64,000 bases of DNA from Hyperoplus lanceolatus (Eukaryota > Chordata > Actinopteri > Uranoscopiformes > Ammodytidae), in the NCBI GenBank assembly GCA_026929865.2, contig CM049405.1:22500001-22564000 (forward strand), read 5' to 3'. The notes under the pieces are model-generated. The model worked only from the letters and a program-made list of their open reading frames with translations. It was not told where the DNA came from and ran no database searches. Shown here piece after piece: positions 36,592 to 47,553 of the stretch (the first letter of the stretch is position 1; each line of letters starts with the position of its first letter). The position numbers were made by a program, and so were the translations under genes.

Positions 36592-37291
36592 CACTCAATA
36601 GGCATCATCTCCCTTTACTTTGTGTATGCAAGATGAGACATTAGGGTCAATACAAAAGGCCATTCAATTAACAGCCGGCGGAGATATTTAATAATTACAC
36701 AGGTCAGTCATGGAAAATTGAGTGCTATTTTCAATGATTATTACAATATGAAGGCAAAACTAATTTATCACAAGAGACTGATAATACGACCCTGATCCCT
36801 AAATCATCCTTCAGGCCAGGAACACCATTTAAGGAACTATTATTCATCAGTCTAACTATTTTACACAACACCTCTTCTCTCCATTGGTTTTCTGTTCAGG
36901 TCATTTATCTGACTTTGTTTCTTATTTGTTTGTCCTTCAACCCAGCATAACCCGTAACCACAGGTAATAATAGCAGGGCTGCATTTAAGCTGATAAATTC
37001 ATTCTATCTTTTAGATACACACGCGCATACACTCGCACATCTGTAGGACTTAGCAACTGTGAATCAGCACTGCCACCTAGTGGTGCTGCAGATGATTACC
37101 AGAGACCAGAGACGGGCACTTGGGTGCTGCATAGTTTAAATATTAGATATGGAAATGAGAATTAATTTCTAACTTTTAAAAACATTTGTTGCACACGGTC
37201 TGTAGTGACGTCAAGAATGATGTTTGAAAAAACCAACCCTGTTACATAACATGGTCAAGAAGTCCATAATCTGACATATTAAGGTTTCTGT
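36261..37291. other. Intronic stretch, small (CA)n at 36563-36587
   Basis: Apart from a CA array of about 13 units, nothing is recognised. No exon was found. Confidence 0.5.
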
Positions 37292-38663
37292 AGGTGCAGT
37301 GTGTAGACAGTTTCCCTCAAATACCTGGTAGGAATGGAATATAATGTTAAATATGATTTAATTAGTGTATAATCTGAAAATAAAAGTGGTTTATTCTATT
37401 TCCAATAAAATGAGGCTTGTGTATGTACATAGGAGCAGGGCGCGCCACCATGCATGTTTCTACAGTTGCACAGAACGGACAAACCCAACAGCCTAACATA
37501 GTGGGCGTCCTGGGGAAATGCACCAGTTGGAAGACCAAGAAGAAGTACCATAGAATAAATAACTAAATACATCTTCACCTCATCACTTGATATCATGGAA
37601 AGATGTAAGGGCAGTGATAGATGATGCCATCTTTAGTAACTAGCTTCTTGTAATTGAAGGCCACTGCAGCTTCTGTAAATTATCCTAAAGGGAGGGGTAA
37701 GCGAGGGAGAGTGGACATCAGAGCCGGCCCGAGGCATAAGCGAACTAAGCGGCCGCTTAGGGCCCCCGACTGCCTGGGGGGCCCCCTAAAATAGTTTTTA
37801 GTTTGTGTGTTTGATATTAACATCATACTATGCAAATGTGAGTTATCATACAAAAAAGGAATAAAATGTTTTGGTCTAGATAATTAATAGCCTAAAAATG
37901 TAATTAGTTCATCTCGGAGGAAATCCGAAATTATCTGATCATGTCACGTTCACATCCATGCACAGTGTGTATTGAGTTTATTTAAAAACAATTGGAAATG
38001 GGGCTGCCCTCAATTGCCCATGCACTGTGTATAGTCTATAGCCTATGTCAGCCTTGTCTGTGGAAAAAAAGATACAGTAGCTGGATAACAGAGTTCTTCT
38101 GCTTCGTTCCTCACACTGCATTTAAATGCATTCACTATATTACAGAGAAATATGTCCCATAAAGGAAAAAGAGCTCCAAGCCCAACCCAGAGGACCCTCC
38201 ATAATATTTTATTTTATATTAATATTTTTATGGAAAATCCATGTGTCCTTCTTCAATAGCTTCTAATTCGTCTGACCCAGTGTCTCCAAATTATTTGTTC
38301 ACACAAGATTTCTCAGATTTAGCCTCTTAATGTTCCTCTCAAAGTGCACCAGATTCATGCATTTCACTTTGAAAAGGTTAAAAAAATCTCCCGGGGGGGC
38401 ATACCCCCGGACCCCCCTAACAGGGTCTGAATCTCGGCAGTCTAATATTTTCGCACAGCCGCACAGTGGAGGCACTAGCGGAAAACACTGGGTGTGTGAA
38501 TGATATTTAACAAAGATCTATAGTTTCAGCAGCGCTAACATTGGAGAGGGGCCCCAAATCATATTTCGCTTAGGGCCCCCTGAAGGCTTGGGCCGGCTCT
38601 GGTGGACATCTAGAAATCTCACCTCTAGATGCCGTTAAAATACTCTGATTACACACTGCACCT
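37292..38663. repeat. TTAA-type MITE family A, copy 2 (split by an hAT-like element)
   Basis: It starts AGGTGCAGTGTGTAGACAG and ends TTACACACTGCACCT followed by TTAA. The interior shows GCGCGCCACCATGCATGTTTC, ACAGAACGGACAAACCCAAC and GTGGGCGTCCTGGGG as in the other copies. The insertion at 37719-38601 adds 883 bp. The host copy without it is about 480 bp. Confidence 0.72.
37719..38601. mobile_element. hAT-like non-autonomous transposon with perfect 8-bp target duplication
   Basis: The ends are CAGAGCCGGCCC and GGGCCGGCTCTG. The eight bases GTGGACAT are repeated exactly at 37711-37718 and 38602-38609. An 8-bp duplication and CAG...CTG ends define hAT-type insertions. Subterminal tracts are rich in GGGCCCCC and its inverse, and a GGGGGGGCAT-ACCCCCGG-like palindrome lies near 38392-38420. 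No transposase frame is readable. It is nested in MITE family A copy 2 and is the younger of the two. Confidence 0.88.
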
Positions 38664-39690
38664 TTAAAGAATGAATGTTGTCCTCTACTGCCACCAGTGT
38701 TTTTTTTTTGTTGTCCTTCTGAATCATCACAGCATGGCTAAGAATCATGAAAGACCACGGCTATAACAGAGAAATAGAAAAGACAAGAGGACACATCTTA
38801 CACACAATAATAGCTACACTATGCCTTCAATACTGGTTGCTGATCACTGGGCAAGTCATTTATCTGATGCTGCATAAAGCTCCAGTGTTTTTTTCTTTTG
38901 AACTGAGCCTTTTCACTGGGAGAAGTTCCAACAAGGGAATCTCTATACCACTGTGTTATAGCAGGAGGTTTTTTTCCATACATGCAGTTAAAGAAAAAAC
39001 TTTTTCTTTGTTGCATCACAAAGCCATTGTTACACAAATCTCCTCTTTTGTTGCTCACTTGCTCAGAGGGAATTCAGCAGTTCCACTTTCTATGACTTCT
39101 ACCGCTTAAATAGAGCTATTCAATGCATGAATACTGTATATGGGCCTTTTTCACTCCTCATATTTAGACAGGTGAACTTATTATAAGTAATAGCTGCTTT
39201 TCATGGAAGTTTTTCAGTCACAGGGTCAGTAATGTTTTTCTGGGACACTTAAAGATGGAGAATGGTTTTTGCCAAACTTTTGTGAATATCTCCTCATTTG
39301 GATACATAGCCAGTGGGTTCTGTTAACGGGTATGATGCCAGCTACATTGAGCAGATGAGAAACGTGAGTGCTTGAACTGACATTATAAGTTTTTATTTTG
39401 GTTCTATGTTATACATTTTTTTGCTCCTGAACTGCTGTTTGAATCCTCACAGCGAAATATATTTATATTTGTTTTTAATCTGATCTCATGTGACAACATT
39501 CATTCATTTTTGAAGGCGGCAGTTGATCTATATATTTCAATAGACACAGCAGGTTTCTAGCATGAATGTGTCTCTCAATAGTTGGCCAGCAGATGGAGTT
39601 CTTCATTCATGTTCCTAAATTGTCTTGCGCCTTGTGGATTTATCACCTGCCTCATAGGTACATCTGTTCATTGGTGTGTTCTCCTAACAG
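38664..39690. other. Intronic stretch, no gene recognised
   Basis: A 120-codon plus-strand frame at 38747-39109 has no domain and is not supported. A short family B-like word (TTTGTGAATATCTCCTCA) occurs at 39282. Confidence 0.45.
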
Positions 39691-39789
39691 CCACACTGCA
39701 AGGAGAGATGGAGAAAGAGAGGAAACAGCACGAGATGCACTGTGCTGAGATGCACCTGGCTGTGAGCCAGTTACAGCCTCAAATCAGAG
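39691..39789 (+). CDS. Coiled-coil-like exon on the plus strand, gene unknown
   Basis: The segment follows a good acceptor (TGTGTTCTCCTAACAG) and precedes GTGTTG. It is open for 32 codons with two leading bases and one trailing base. It reads TLQGEMEKERKQHEMHCAEM, then HLAVSQLQPQIR, a charged helix with leucine/methionine heptads. The strand is opposite to nckap5, yet its outgoing phase (one base) is the one the 34678-34777 exon would need. It could be an exon of an unknown plus-strand gene, an exon moved by a local inversion or assembly error, or a pseudo-exon. No neighbouring plus-strand exon was found. Confidence 0.35.
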
Positions 39790-39996
39790 GTGTTGCTTTA
39801 GTCAGCTGAGTCACAGCTGGTGCCTTTAGTTTACAGTGTATATATGAGTCATGTGGCGTTTACATCACATGTTATACGTCTATTTAAAGAGAAAAAATCC
39901 CTCTTTCATCATATATGTCAAACACATATGATCCTCTCTGAAAACGTATTTGTAAATTGTCAAACATATATTGGTTTAAATATATACAAATTAATT

Positions 39997-39998
<2 letters not shown>

Positions 39999-40086
<88 letters not shown>
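39999..40086. repeat. (AT)n microsatellite, about 44 units
   Basis: An uninterrupted AT array. Such arrays can form cruciforms and are often mis-sized in assemblies. Confidence 0.97.
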
Positions 40087-40090
<4 letters not shown>

Positions 40091-42378
40091 AGACGATTAA
40101 AAAAAGAAAATAAGAAAATAATCTTGTCAAGAGAAGGTGTCTCATCTCTCAAATAGCGGTGTCTCATTTAAAAATGTCACCCTTCTTATACACGCACCCA
40201 TAATGGTGTTGTTTCCAAAGATCAACCTCTTCTATGTGTCCCGGGGATGTATGAGAATGTCAGTGTCCAACACGTTTACACTGGGCACATAATACTTTAC
40301 CACAACAGGCTTCTGTAAATGAACAGTGTTTCAATACACTGAAGGGTCTCCATTATTAGGCTTCATAATACACACAGTGACAAGGCGTTCTTTTGACACG
40401 ATCTCCCCACTGTAGGCCTACTAAATGAACAATTACCAACAGAGGCCACTTTTGTTTTCAAGTTCCATTCATTCATACATCTCAACTAGGGAGTGATATA
40501 AAGACTTACACTCACGCTATATATAAAAACCAAGGATTTAGCTTGTGACATGTATTCATATAATGAAACCACGCGCTACAAATACTTTATTTCTAATTGA
40601 ATAAACAGGTCACATGACTAATCGAAGGTTCACGCAATCATGCGCAAACATACATCTTTACACACTTAATATGCATGTCTAACAATGCGTGTGAGCTGCT
40701 AAATAAAGGTAGCAGAGTCAAAAGTGCAATATTTCCTGGAATGTGGTTGAGTAGAAGTCTAAAGTAGCAATACAGCCTACTCTCCATTTACATGACTAAA
40801 TTAGTAAACTGCTACAACCAAGAAAGTAGGACAACACAAGCAAATTGACAAAAGAAAAAGCGAATGAAGGAAAACCACTTAACCACTTTGTTACCACATA
40901 CCTAATACTAGCTGTAGTTTGGTAGTCTCACTACCAGCTGAAATTTGTAAAAAAAAAAAAAATTATTAAGTAAAACTCAAGTACACCGCGGAACACATTG
41001 ATCAACAAATGGTCGAAACTACAAGCACATACAACCTATCAGAAGTTTCTAGAGGACCAAACCTCCAATTTATTGTTGTAACGCACCTTTTTACCAGCAG
41101 ACATATCACTTAACTTTAACAGAAGAAAATCACAGGTGTTATTAATAACAATAACGACGGCTCTGTTCTATTCAAGTGGCCCAGTAAGGAGTGACAGTGA
41201 AACAGGATTCACAACACAGCATACCCTGATCCTAAAGCAGCTAAATCCAATTCAGTCATAAGATGTCAAAATGTCTGCTGTGAAAGAGGCCTACCTACGA
41301 CTAAAAGGCTAATGCTAATCTAGCCAAGTCTCGAATGTGTGGTGCTGAGCAGGTAGTGTACAGTGGGGTTTTTAGAGCTTTTCTCTGAAAACACCTATCT
41401 GCTGAAGCATAGTGACAGTGGAAACTAGGCTTAAAAATAATAAGCCTAACCCATGATAATAGGCTGAATTAGTAAGTGAACCAAAACAGTAAAGTGTGGA
41501 CAGCTTAAAAAATGTGTTGAATCTTGCTATAGCGCTGTGTAAAGCAGAGGGGAAACTGTAGATTGAAGTGACAAAGGCTCCCCTTTCATATTGTGACATT
41601 GTTAACACAGTATGAATTCATTGCTATTATATTATAAGAATACAAATTATAGCCGCTTTAAAACAAAATAAACATTGTTTTTGAACATCTCTTGATTTAC
41701 CTACAATTGGGAGGAACGCCTCTGAAGCCAAGCATGTATAAAACACAACACATTATACACAAACAGCAATGTAAAAATGACAACTGATTCAGGTGCAGTC
41801 TGTCGTTATAACTATAGGCTACTTCCTGATGAATGGGTGTGGTTTTTGTGCATAATGAGACCTACCTTAAAAACGTTGCTTGATGACCGTATCAGGCAAA
41901 AACTACTAGGCCTATGCCATAGATACTGCACAGATACAGATGTACGACTACTTGAGCTCTAGATGTGATGGCGGCAGGTGTATTTTGTCACTAGCTCCCC
42001 CCGCCTCAAGTCTTCATGCTAAGAAAGGCTAACCACGTCTTGAGAAATGAGACAGTTAGTAGATATCATCCTTTCCTTATCTCACTTAGAAAAAAAAGAG
42101 CAAATTAGCAGCCTTCAAAAATGTTCACCCATGTTTCTAAATAACCGTATGCTCCTGTGTAACTCCTGGTTCAATCTTTTCTAAATGTGATGTGTGTGTT
42201 ACGGTAAATATATTTTCTCAGTTGGCTTATGGTTTCTCCTTGTAGTAGCAGTCACACACCGTGTAGGCTAAAACATTTGAAGACAAGTGCTTCTTTATTT
42301 AGATAATATTAATGATTAAGTGCTAAAAAGAGTTAAACCAGGTTAAATTGTCCTGCCTGAAACAGCAACATATATTAA
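40087..42378. other. Non-coding stretch, no gene or repeat recognised
   Basis: No exon or element ends were found. The sequence appears unique and AT-rich. It lies between the possible first exon (about 57 kb) and the first coding exon of nckap5, and is probably intron. Confidence 0.45.
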
Positions 42379-42761
42379 AGGTCACATAGTATGCTCTTTT
42401 TCAGGTTTAAAATTGTAATATGGGTTTCTACTAGAACTGTTTTCATGGTGTACTGTTATAAAACCCTTTATATCTCTTACTGAATATTGCTGAATCTCCC
42501 TTTTCCAGCCTCTGTCTGAAACGCCCCATTTTGGAGCCTGTCTCTTTAAGCCCCACCTTCCAAAAAGCTCAGCCTGCTCTGATTGGCCCTGCTCTGATTG
42601 GCCCCGGCTTATCACAGGCGGAGGTAGTGTTTAGTTTGAAGGTGGAGCAGGAGAGAAAGAGAGAGGTTTGTTTTTTCTCATACTTTGGGAGTCTCTAGTA
42701 ACACTGCGGGGACCCTTATACTGTATCTATAATGCATAATGAATTGCATAAAAGGTGACCT
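42379..42761. repeat. TTAA-type MITE family G, complete copy
   Basis: The left end TTAA-AGGTCACATAGTATGC pairs with GCATAAAAGGTGACCT at the right, where the flanking TTAA has become TTCA. The interior contains GCCTGTCTCTTTAAGCCCC, twice CTCTGATTGGCCC, and GGCTTATCACAGGCGGAGG, words seen in a repeat common to many fishes. Fragments lie at 20849-20945 and 34395-34608. Confidence 0.75.
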
Positions 42762-43794
42762 TTCAAATTAAAAATGTTTAACGGCTACTTTAAATTAGTT
42801 ACTTTAATATTGCAGCTTCATAGTTGTTGGTGTTTGTTTTCTACAGTCTCAACAAAAACTGATATGAATCATTCATACTATATGTTTGTAACCGTAATGT
42901 GACTGTAATCAGTGCCCTTTCATTAGATGGCATGATTTGGTCCGCATTAGAGCCTTCAATCACAGCCCGTAATAGCCTAGTGTACTGGGAGAGCTTTTAA
43001 TGTGTTCTACACCAGTGTCACAGAGACAAACACTTTGACATTTATTGTACCCCCTAAGTCACAAAGACTCCAATGCAGAAGAAAAACACAGCTAGCGTGT
43101 GTTCACGTCCACAGAGGAACGCGCTCCAGTGTAAATAGTGTAATTACATGTCTTCCTTTTGGGAGGGCAAATTGGTATAATCAAGGCGGCAGTTGAGCCT
43201 CTGGCATTGATGTTAGAATGAATTGGGACAGGACCTCAGTGGGATTTAGCCCCATGGGTATTTCATGAATACATACTTCTCCTCCAAATCACATCCTGCT
43301 GATATACTGGGGAGCCAGTTGTGTGACTGTTACATATCAGCTCACAATGGGAAATGACTAATGCAGGAAATGTGTTAGCTTTACGTACTGTACTTTATAT
43401 TTGTAAAAGTCAATATCAGGCAGACCACTTATACTGAAAACACCAGGAGAATAAATTGTTATGTATGCTTTCTTTTTTTCTATAATTATTTGTGTAGCCT
43501 ACTTCTACCATTTACAGTATATAGAGGAGACTAGTACACGTCGCAATTCATCATGGAAACAATAATTGTCTGTATCAAATTGCACAGCAATTTATCTAAT
43601 AGCTGTGCAGATATTTCAGTAACAACAAATGACAAAGTCAGGGAATCACCAAAGTGAGACGGATTCCTCAACAGGGAATCATGAATGTCTATACAAAATG
43701 TGTTGCCAATTTATAAAGTATGTTAAGGTATATTAAAAATTTCATTGGGAGATAGCCAAAAACATAATTTCCGAATGTATCCTAGGGACTTTAA
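42762..43794. other. Non-coding stretch, nothing recognised
   Basis: No exon, repeat end or regulatory motif could be supported. Confidence 0.45.
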
Positions 43795-43817
43795 AGGTAC
43801 AGTGTGTAAAGAGAATA

Positions 43818-44349
43818 CAGTATCTCACAAAAGTACTACACCCCTCACATTTCTTCAAATACTTCATTATATCTTTCCATGGGACAACACTGAATAAATG
43901 ACACTTTGATACAATGTAAAGTAGTCAGTGTACAGCTTGTATAACAGTGTAAATTTACTGTCCCCTCAAAATAACTCGACACACAGCCATTAATGTCTAA
44001 ACTGCTGGCAACAAAAGTGAGTACACCCCTAAGAAAAAATGTCCCATTTGGGCCCAAAGTGTCAATATTTTGTGTGGCCACGATTATTTCCCAGCACTGC
44101 CTTAACCCTCTTGGGCATGGAGTTCACCAGAGCTTCACAGGTTGCAACTGGAACCCTCTTCCACCCATTCATGACAGCATCACGGAGCTGGTGGATATTA
44201 GAGACCATGCGCTCCTCCACCTTCCGTTTGAGGATGCCCCAAAGATGCTCAATAGGGTTTAGGTCTGGAGACATGCTTGGCCAAGCCATAACCTTTACAC
44301 TCAGCTTCTTTAGCAAGCCAATGGTCGTCTTGGAGGTGTGTTTGGGGTT
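43818..44349 (-). repeat. Left arm of the Tc1 fold-back (inverted copy of the 3' end)
   Basis: Read on the minus strand, this arm encodes a transposase C-terminus with the words SPDLNPIEHLWGILKR and MPKRVKAVL, then a stop and the 3' inverted repeat. It matches the right arm throughout, with scattered base differences. The outer 210 bp are the ordinary Tc1 terminal repeat (CCCCTCAAAATAACTCGACA, GGCAACAAAAGTGAGTACAC). Confidence 0.85.
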
Positions 44350-45168
44350 GAGTGCACATGGTCAGCGTCATACACAGAGGTTGGCTTTGCAAAATAGACG
44401 TATGAGTGCTGCCAGCATTGCTGCAGGGCTTGAAGGGGTGAGGGGTCAACCTGTCAGTGCTCAGATCATACGCCACACTCTGCATCATACTGGTCTGCAT
44501 GGCTGTTATCCCAGAAGGAAGCCTATTCTAAAGATGATGCACAAGAAACCCCACAAAAAGTTTGCTGAAGACAAGCAGACTACGGACATGGATTACTGCA
44601 ACCATGTCCTGTGGTCTGATGAGACCAAGATACATTTATTTGGTTCAGATGGTGTTAAGAGTGTGGGGCTGCAACCAGGTGAGGAGTACAAAGACAAGTG
44701 TGTCTTGCCTATAGTCAAGCATGGTGGTTGGAGTGTCATGGTCTGGGGCTGCATGAGTGCTGCCAGCACTGGGGATCTACAGTTCATTGAATTTTAACAT
44801 GTAGTGTGACATACTGAAGCAGAGCATGATCCCCTCCCTTCATAAACTGGGCCGCAGGGCAGTACTGCAACATGATAACAACCCCAAACACACCTCCGAA
44901 CGACCACTGGCTTGCTAAAGAAGCTGAGGGTAAAGGTTATGGACTGGCCAAGCATATCTCCAGACCTCAACCCTATTGAGCATCTTTGGGGCATCCTCAA
45001 AAGGGAGATGGAGGAGCGCAAGGACTCTAATATCCACCAGCTCCTTGATGTCGTCATGAATGGGTGGAAGAGGGTTCCAGTTGCAACCTGTGAAGCTCTA
45101 GTGAACTCCATGCCCAAGAGGGTTAAGGAAGTGCTGGAAAATAATGATGGCAAAACAAAATATTGACA
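44350..45168 (+). pseudogene. Tc1 transposase pseudogene (core plus C-terminus)
   Basis: The plus-strand core reads through RLALQNRRMSAASIAAGLEG, the linker PRRKPILKMMHKKPHKKF and the first catalytic aspartate in WSDETK (44618-44620). The second aspartate, in HDNNPKHTS (44874-44876), is in another frame. The glutamate, in SPDLNPIEHLWG, is back in the first frame. At least two shifts and two stop codons (after FIEF and within the tract behind it) separate them. All three DDE residues survive but not in one frame, and the DNA-binding N-terminus is missing, so no active enzyme can be made. Confidence 0.85.
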
Positions 45169-45411
45169 CTTTGGGCCCAATTGGGACATTTTCACTTAGG
45201 GGTGTACTCACTTTTGCTGCCAGCAGTTTAGACATTAATGGCTGTGTGTCGAGTTATTTTGAGGGGACAGTAAATTTACACTGTTATACAGGCTGTACAC
45301 TGATGACTTAACATTGTATCAAAGTGTCATTTATTCAGTGTTGTCCCATGGAAAGATATAATGAAATATTTGAAGAAATGTTAGGGGTGTACTCACTTTT
45401 GTGAGATACTG
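44880..45411 (+). repeat. Right arm of the Tc1 fold-back (native 3' end)
   Basis: It begins at AACCCCAAACACACCTCC, the point where the similarity to the left arm starts, covers the C-terminal transposase frame (stop at about 45166) and ends in the terminal repeat. This arm is in the orientation expected for the original element. Confidence 0.85.
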
Positions 45412-45736
45412 TAGGTGAATTGGTGGTTAATCAGTGTATAATGGCTTGAAAATAAAAGTTTTCGCACGCCGCCATGTTTCTACAGTTGCAGAGAATGGAC
45501 AATCCTAACGCCCTAAAGCCTTACGCCTTTTTATATATAGTGGGTTTCCCCTGGAAATGGAAGATGAAGAATTACTAAAAAACGCTTGAAACGCAGATAT
45601 TACACACTGTACCTTTAAATGCTAACTAAAAACAAAGAATTTTGCCTTTACTTTAAATTTCCTACTAAATTACTAGGAAATTAGTAATTTTAAACGTGTT
45701 TTGCAGATGGCAAGGTTGGGATTTAGGGCACAATAT

Positions 45737-45922
45737 TGTAGCGTCACGGGGTTGGGAGATAGGGGCGGGTCATCTCAGAGGGGGTTCTTAGTGTGACTTC
45801 TTCTTCGTGGGGTTGTTGTTGTGTTTCCGGTCAAGCTGTGACCTACATGTTCAAGTAAAGGATGACATTAAAACCCGCTGTTAAGCAAGACTTCATTCAC
45901 TGCCTCGCCTGTGGTCATTACA
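45737..45922 (+). repeat. 5' LTR of the gypsy element
   Basis: It starts TG and ends CA (TGTAGCGTCACGGGG... ...GGTCATTACA). At 186 bp it is very short for an LTR. It differs from the 3' LTR at four sites, all in the first 75 bases. The remaining part is identical. TATA- or polyadenylation-like words are weak (GTAAAGG, ATTAAAACCC). Confidence 0.95.
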
Positions 45923-45923
45923 T

Positions 45924-45937
45924 TGGTGTCAGAAGTG
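45924..45937 (+). other. Primer-binding site, probably tRNA-Leu
   Basis: TGGTGTCAGAAGTG starts one base after the 5' LTR. It is complementary to the 3' end expected for a vertebrate leucine tRNA (…CACTTCTGACACCA). Fourteen bases match and the pairing then stops. Confidence 0.75.
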
Positions 45938-46052
45938 AACAAATGACGAGAGTGAGTAAAAAGTTTTTGCATCCAAGCGGAGGACTGCCGTGGAATTACG
46001 TCGCGGTCATGCTACAGCGTTAGCTTCACTGTGTCACAAGCTAGCGTCGGTC

Positions 46053-46955
46053 ATGTCTTACCCGAAAGTGAAGGAAGAGAAGGTGGAGCGGGAGAGTGGT
46101 GCGTTCGGATGGACAGACGAGTCGTACGAGGAGTTTCAAAGAGTTTCCCGAGAGACCAAAGATGGGTTGAGAGGAGCTGCAAGGAAGCTAGCGGCCGACG
46201 CAGGGTTGTCTTCGCTTCCCGCTCGCCCGGAGCAGAATCCCGTGCCACGGGATGTAAACAAACATGGTGGCGCCCATGTTCCAGTTGCCGCCGCAGCAGT
46301 AAAGACGCCGAAGTACTCCGGTAGGTCTGACAGGGAGGCATTTTATTTTATTTTATTTGAACTGCTGGCTGATAGTGGGGGATGGACAGTAGAGACTAAA
46401 TCACTGCAGCTGGCTTTGTGCCTCACAGACGACGCCTTGTCGTGCCTACTGCTGCTTACCCCAGGTGAAAGACATGATTACAGTGCTTTAGTGGGGGCCC
46501 CCACTAAAGCAGAGGCGTTTTGGACAATGTGTAAAGCCAGAGCTCCTGCGTAATGAGCTCAGTAACTGCGGCAGGAAGCCGGGGGAGCCGCTGAGGGTGT
46601 TGGCTAACGACATTGAGAGTCTGACACATAGGGCATATGCACACATGCCCCCCAGCGTACAGAGCGAGTTGGCCTGGGACCAGTTCATCAGAGCCCTGCT
46701 TCCTTCGGAGCTGCATGTCCAGCTGCAGTTACAGCATCCAAGTACACTACAGACGGCTTTGGAGATGGCCGTGGAGAGGGAAATAGTGTGGGGCGTGGTC
46801 GTTGAAGGGGCCAAAGAGGGAGTTATCCAGCAAGGAGAGCAGCCGTCGCAGCCCGAGCCCAGCAGAGGAAGGAAAGCCGGCATGGGTGACAGAAATGACT
46901 GAACTAATAAGGGCCGTATCACTGCAGCCGTCACGCATACGACAGCGCCCTGACC
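46053..46955 (+). pseudogene. Gypsy gag (capsid part), frameshifted
   Basis: The likely start is ATG 46053 (MSYPKVKEEKVE). The frame runs to 46553, shifts near 46530, continues in a second frame to 46902 (words FIRALLPSELHVQL and LQTALEMAVERE, typical of the capsid C-terminal half in vertebrate gypsy Gags) and moves to a third frame near 46880. Gag would package element RNA in cytoplasmic particles. Upstream GTG-initiated reading is possible but has no support. No membrane signal is visible. Confidence 0.8.
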
Positions 46956-46963
46956 AAAGAGTC

Positions 46964-47008
46964 TGTTAGGGGTGTGGCCAACCTGGGCATTTGGTCAGAG
47001 ACTGCCCC
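46964..47008 (+). pseudogene. Gag zinc knuckle with a stop inside
   Basis: A CX2CX4HX4C knuckle can be read with C at 46964, C at 46973, H at 46988 and C at 47003. The second codon of the knuckle is TAG (46967-46969). The knuckle would bind the element's RNA. It is in a third frame relative to the two gag parts. Confidence 0.75.
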
Positions 47009-47175
47009 ACTCCACGTGCAGGTCCGGGAAACGCCACAGGGCCCACACAGGGGGGGATGTGCAGACCTTAAACAGTTCTCCCCCCACTCCCCCCGCACCA
47101 GCTGTACCAGATATGGAGGGGCCAAGTCATCACAGCCGGGGGAGCCAAGCCCCACTCCCCCCAGAAGCAGACAAC

Positions 47176-47544
47176 ATCAAAGCTTCAAGGACGGCGGTGG
47201 AGGTGGGTCGACTTGGTGGCGGGGATTCGTGCTATGTCCCCGTAGCCGTCGAGGGGGTGCCGTGTTCAGCCCTGGTGGATACAGGGTCATCAGTGACTGT
47301 GCTCAGACCAGACGTGTGCCCGGAGTGGATTCAGTTGGAGCCCACTGACATGTAGCTGCGCACAGCCACAGGGGGACTGGCTCCGATGAAAGGTAGAGGG
47401 CTGCTTACAGTGACTCTGGGGGGAAAGGACGTACATCACCCAGTGTGGGTAGCAGCGGTGCAGGACCCATGTATTCTGGGCTTTGACTTTTTGAAGGCCA
47501 CAGGCTGTCGACTCGATCTGGACGAGGGCACGGTGAGCTTTTGA
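47176..47544 (+). pseudogene. Gypsy protease domain
   Basis: The active-site word ALVDTGSSVTVL is at about 47269-47304 (aspartate codon 47278-47280). The second part, ending CILGFDFLKATGCRLD, matches the ILG-x-D/N-F strand of retropepsins. Stops at 47353-47355 (TAG) and 47542-47544 (TGA) interrupt it. The domain would cleave the Gag-Pol polyprotein. It is in the same frame as the reverse transcriptase that follows. Confidence 0.85.
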
Positions 47545-47553
47545 GGGGGGCCT

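Larger units (their letters stand above)
43818..45411 (+). mobile_element. Tc1/mariner element rearranged into a fold-back
   Basis: The ends are CAGTATCTCACAAAAGT and its inverse ACTTTTGTGAGATACTG, flanked by TA at 43816-43817 and 45412-45413. Unlike a normal Tc1, the inverted repeat does not stop after the TIR. It continues for 532 bp on each side (43818-44349 and 44880-45411) and includes the C-terminal third of the transposase on both arms. The 530-bp core between them carries only the middle of the transposase. The N-terminal part, with the first helix-turn-helix, is gone and has been replaced by an inverted copy of the 3' end. Confidence 0.88.
43795..45614. repeat. TTAA-type MITE family A, copy 3 (split by Tc1)
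   Basis: The outer ends are TTAA-AGGTACAGTGTGTAA and TTACACACTGTACCT-TTAA, the best preserved pair of the family. TTAA is present at 43791-43794 and 45615-45618. The Tc1 insertion at 43818-45411 begins only 23 bases inside. The remainder (CGCACGCCGCCATGTTTCTAC, TTTTTATATATAGTGGG) is typical family A interior. Confidence 0.82.

Noticed and set aside
44039..44797. 252-codon open frame across the left Tc1 arm and the core
   Set aside because: The first half is antisense of the inverted C-terminal region. Only the part after 44350 is true transposase sequence, so the long frame is a chance fusion created by the fold-back.
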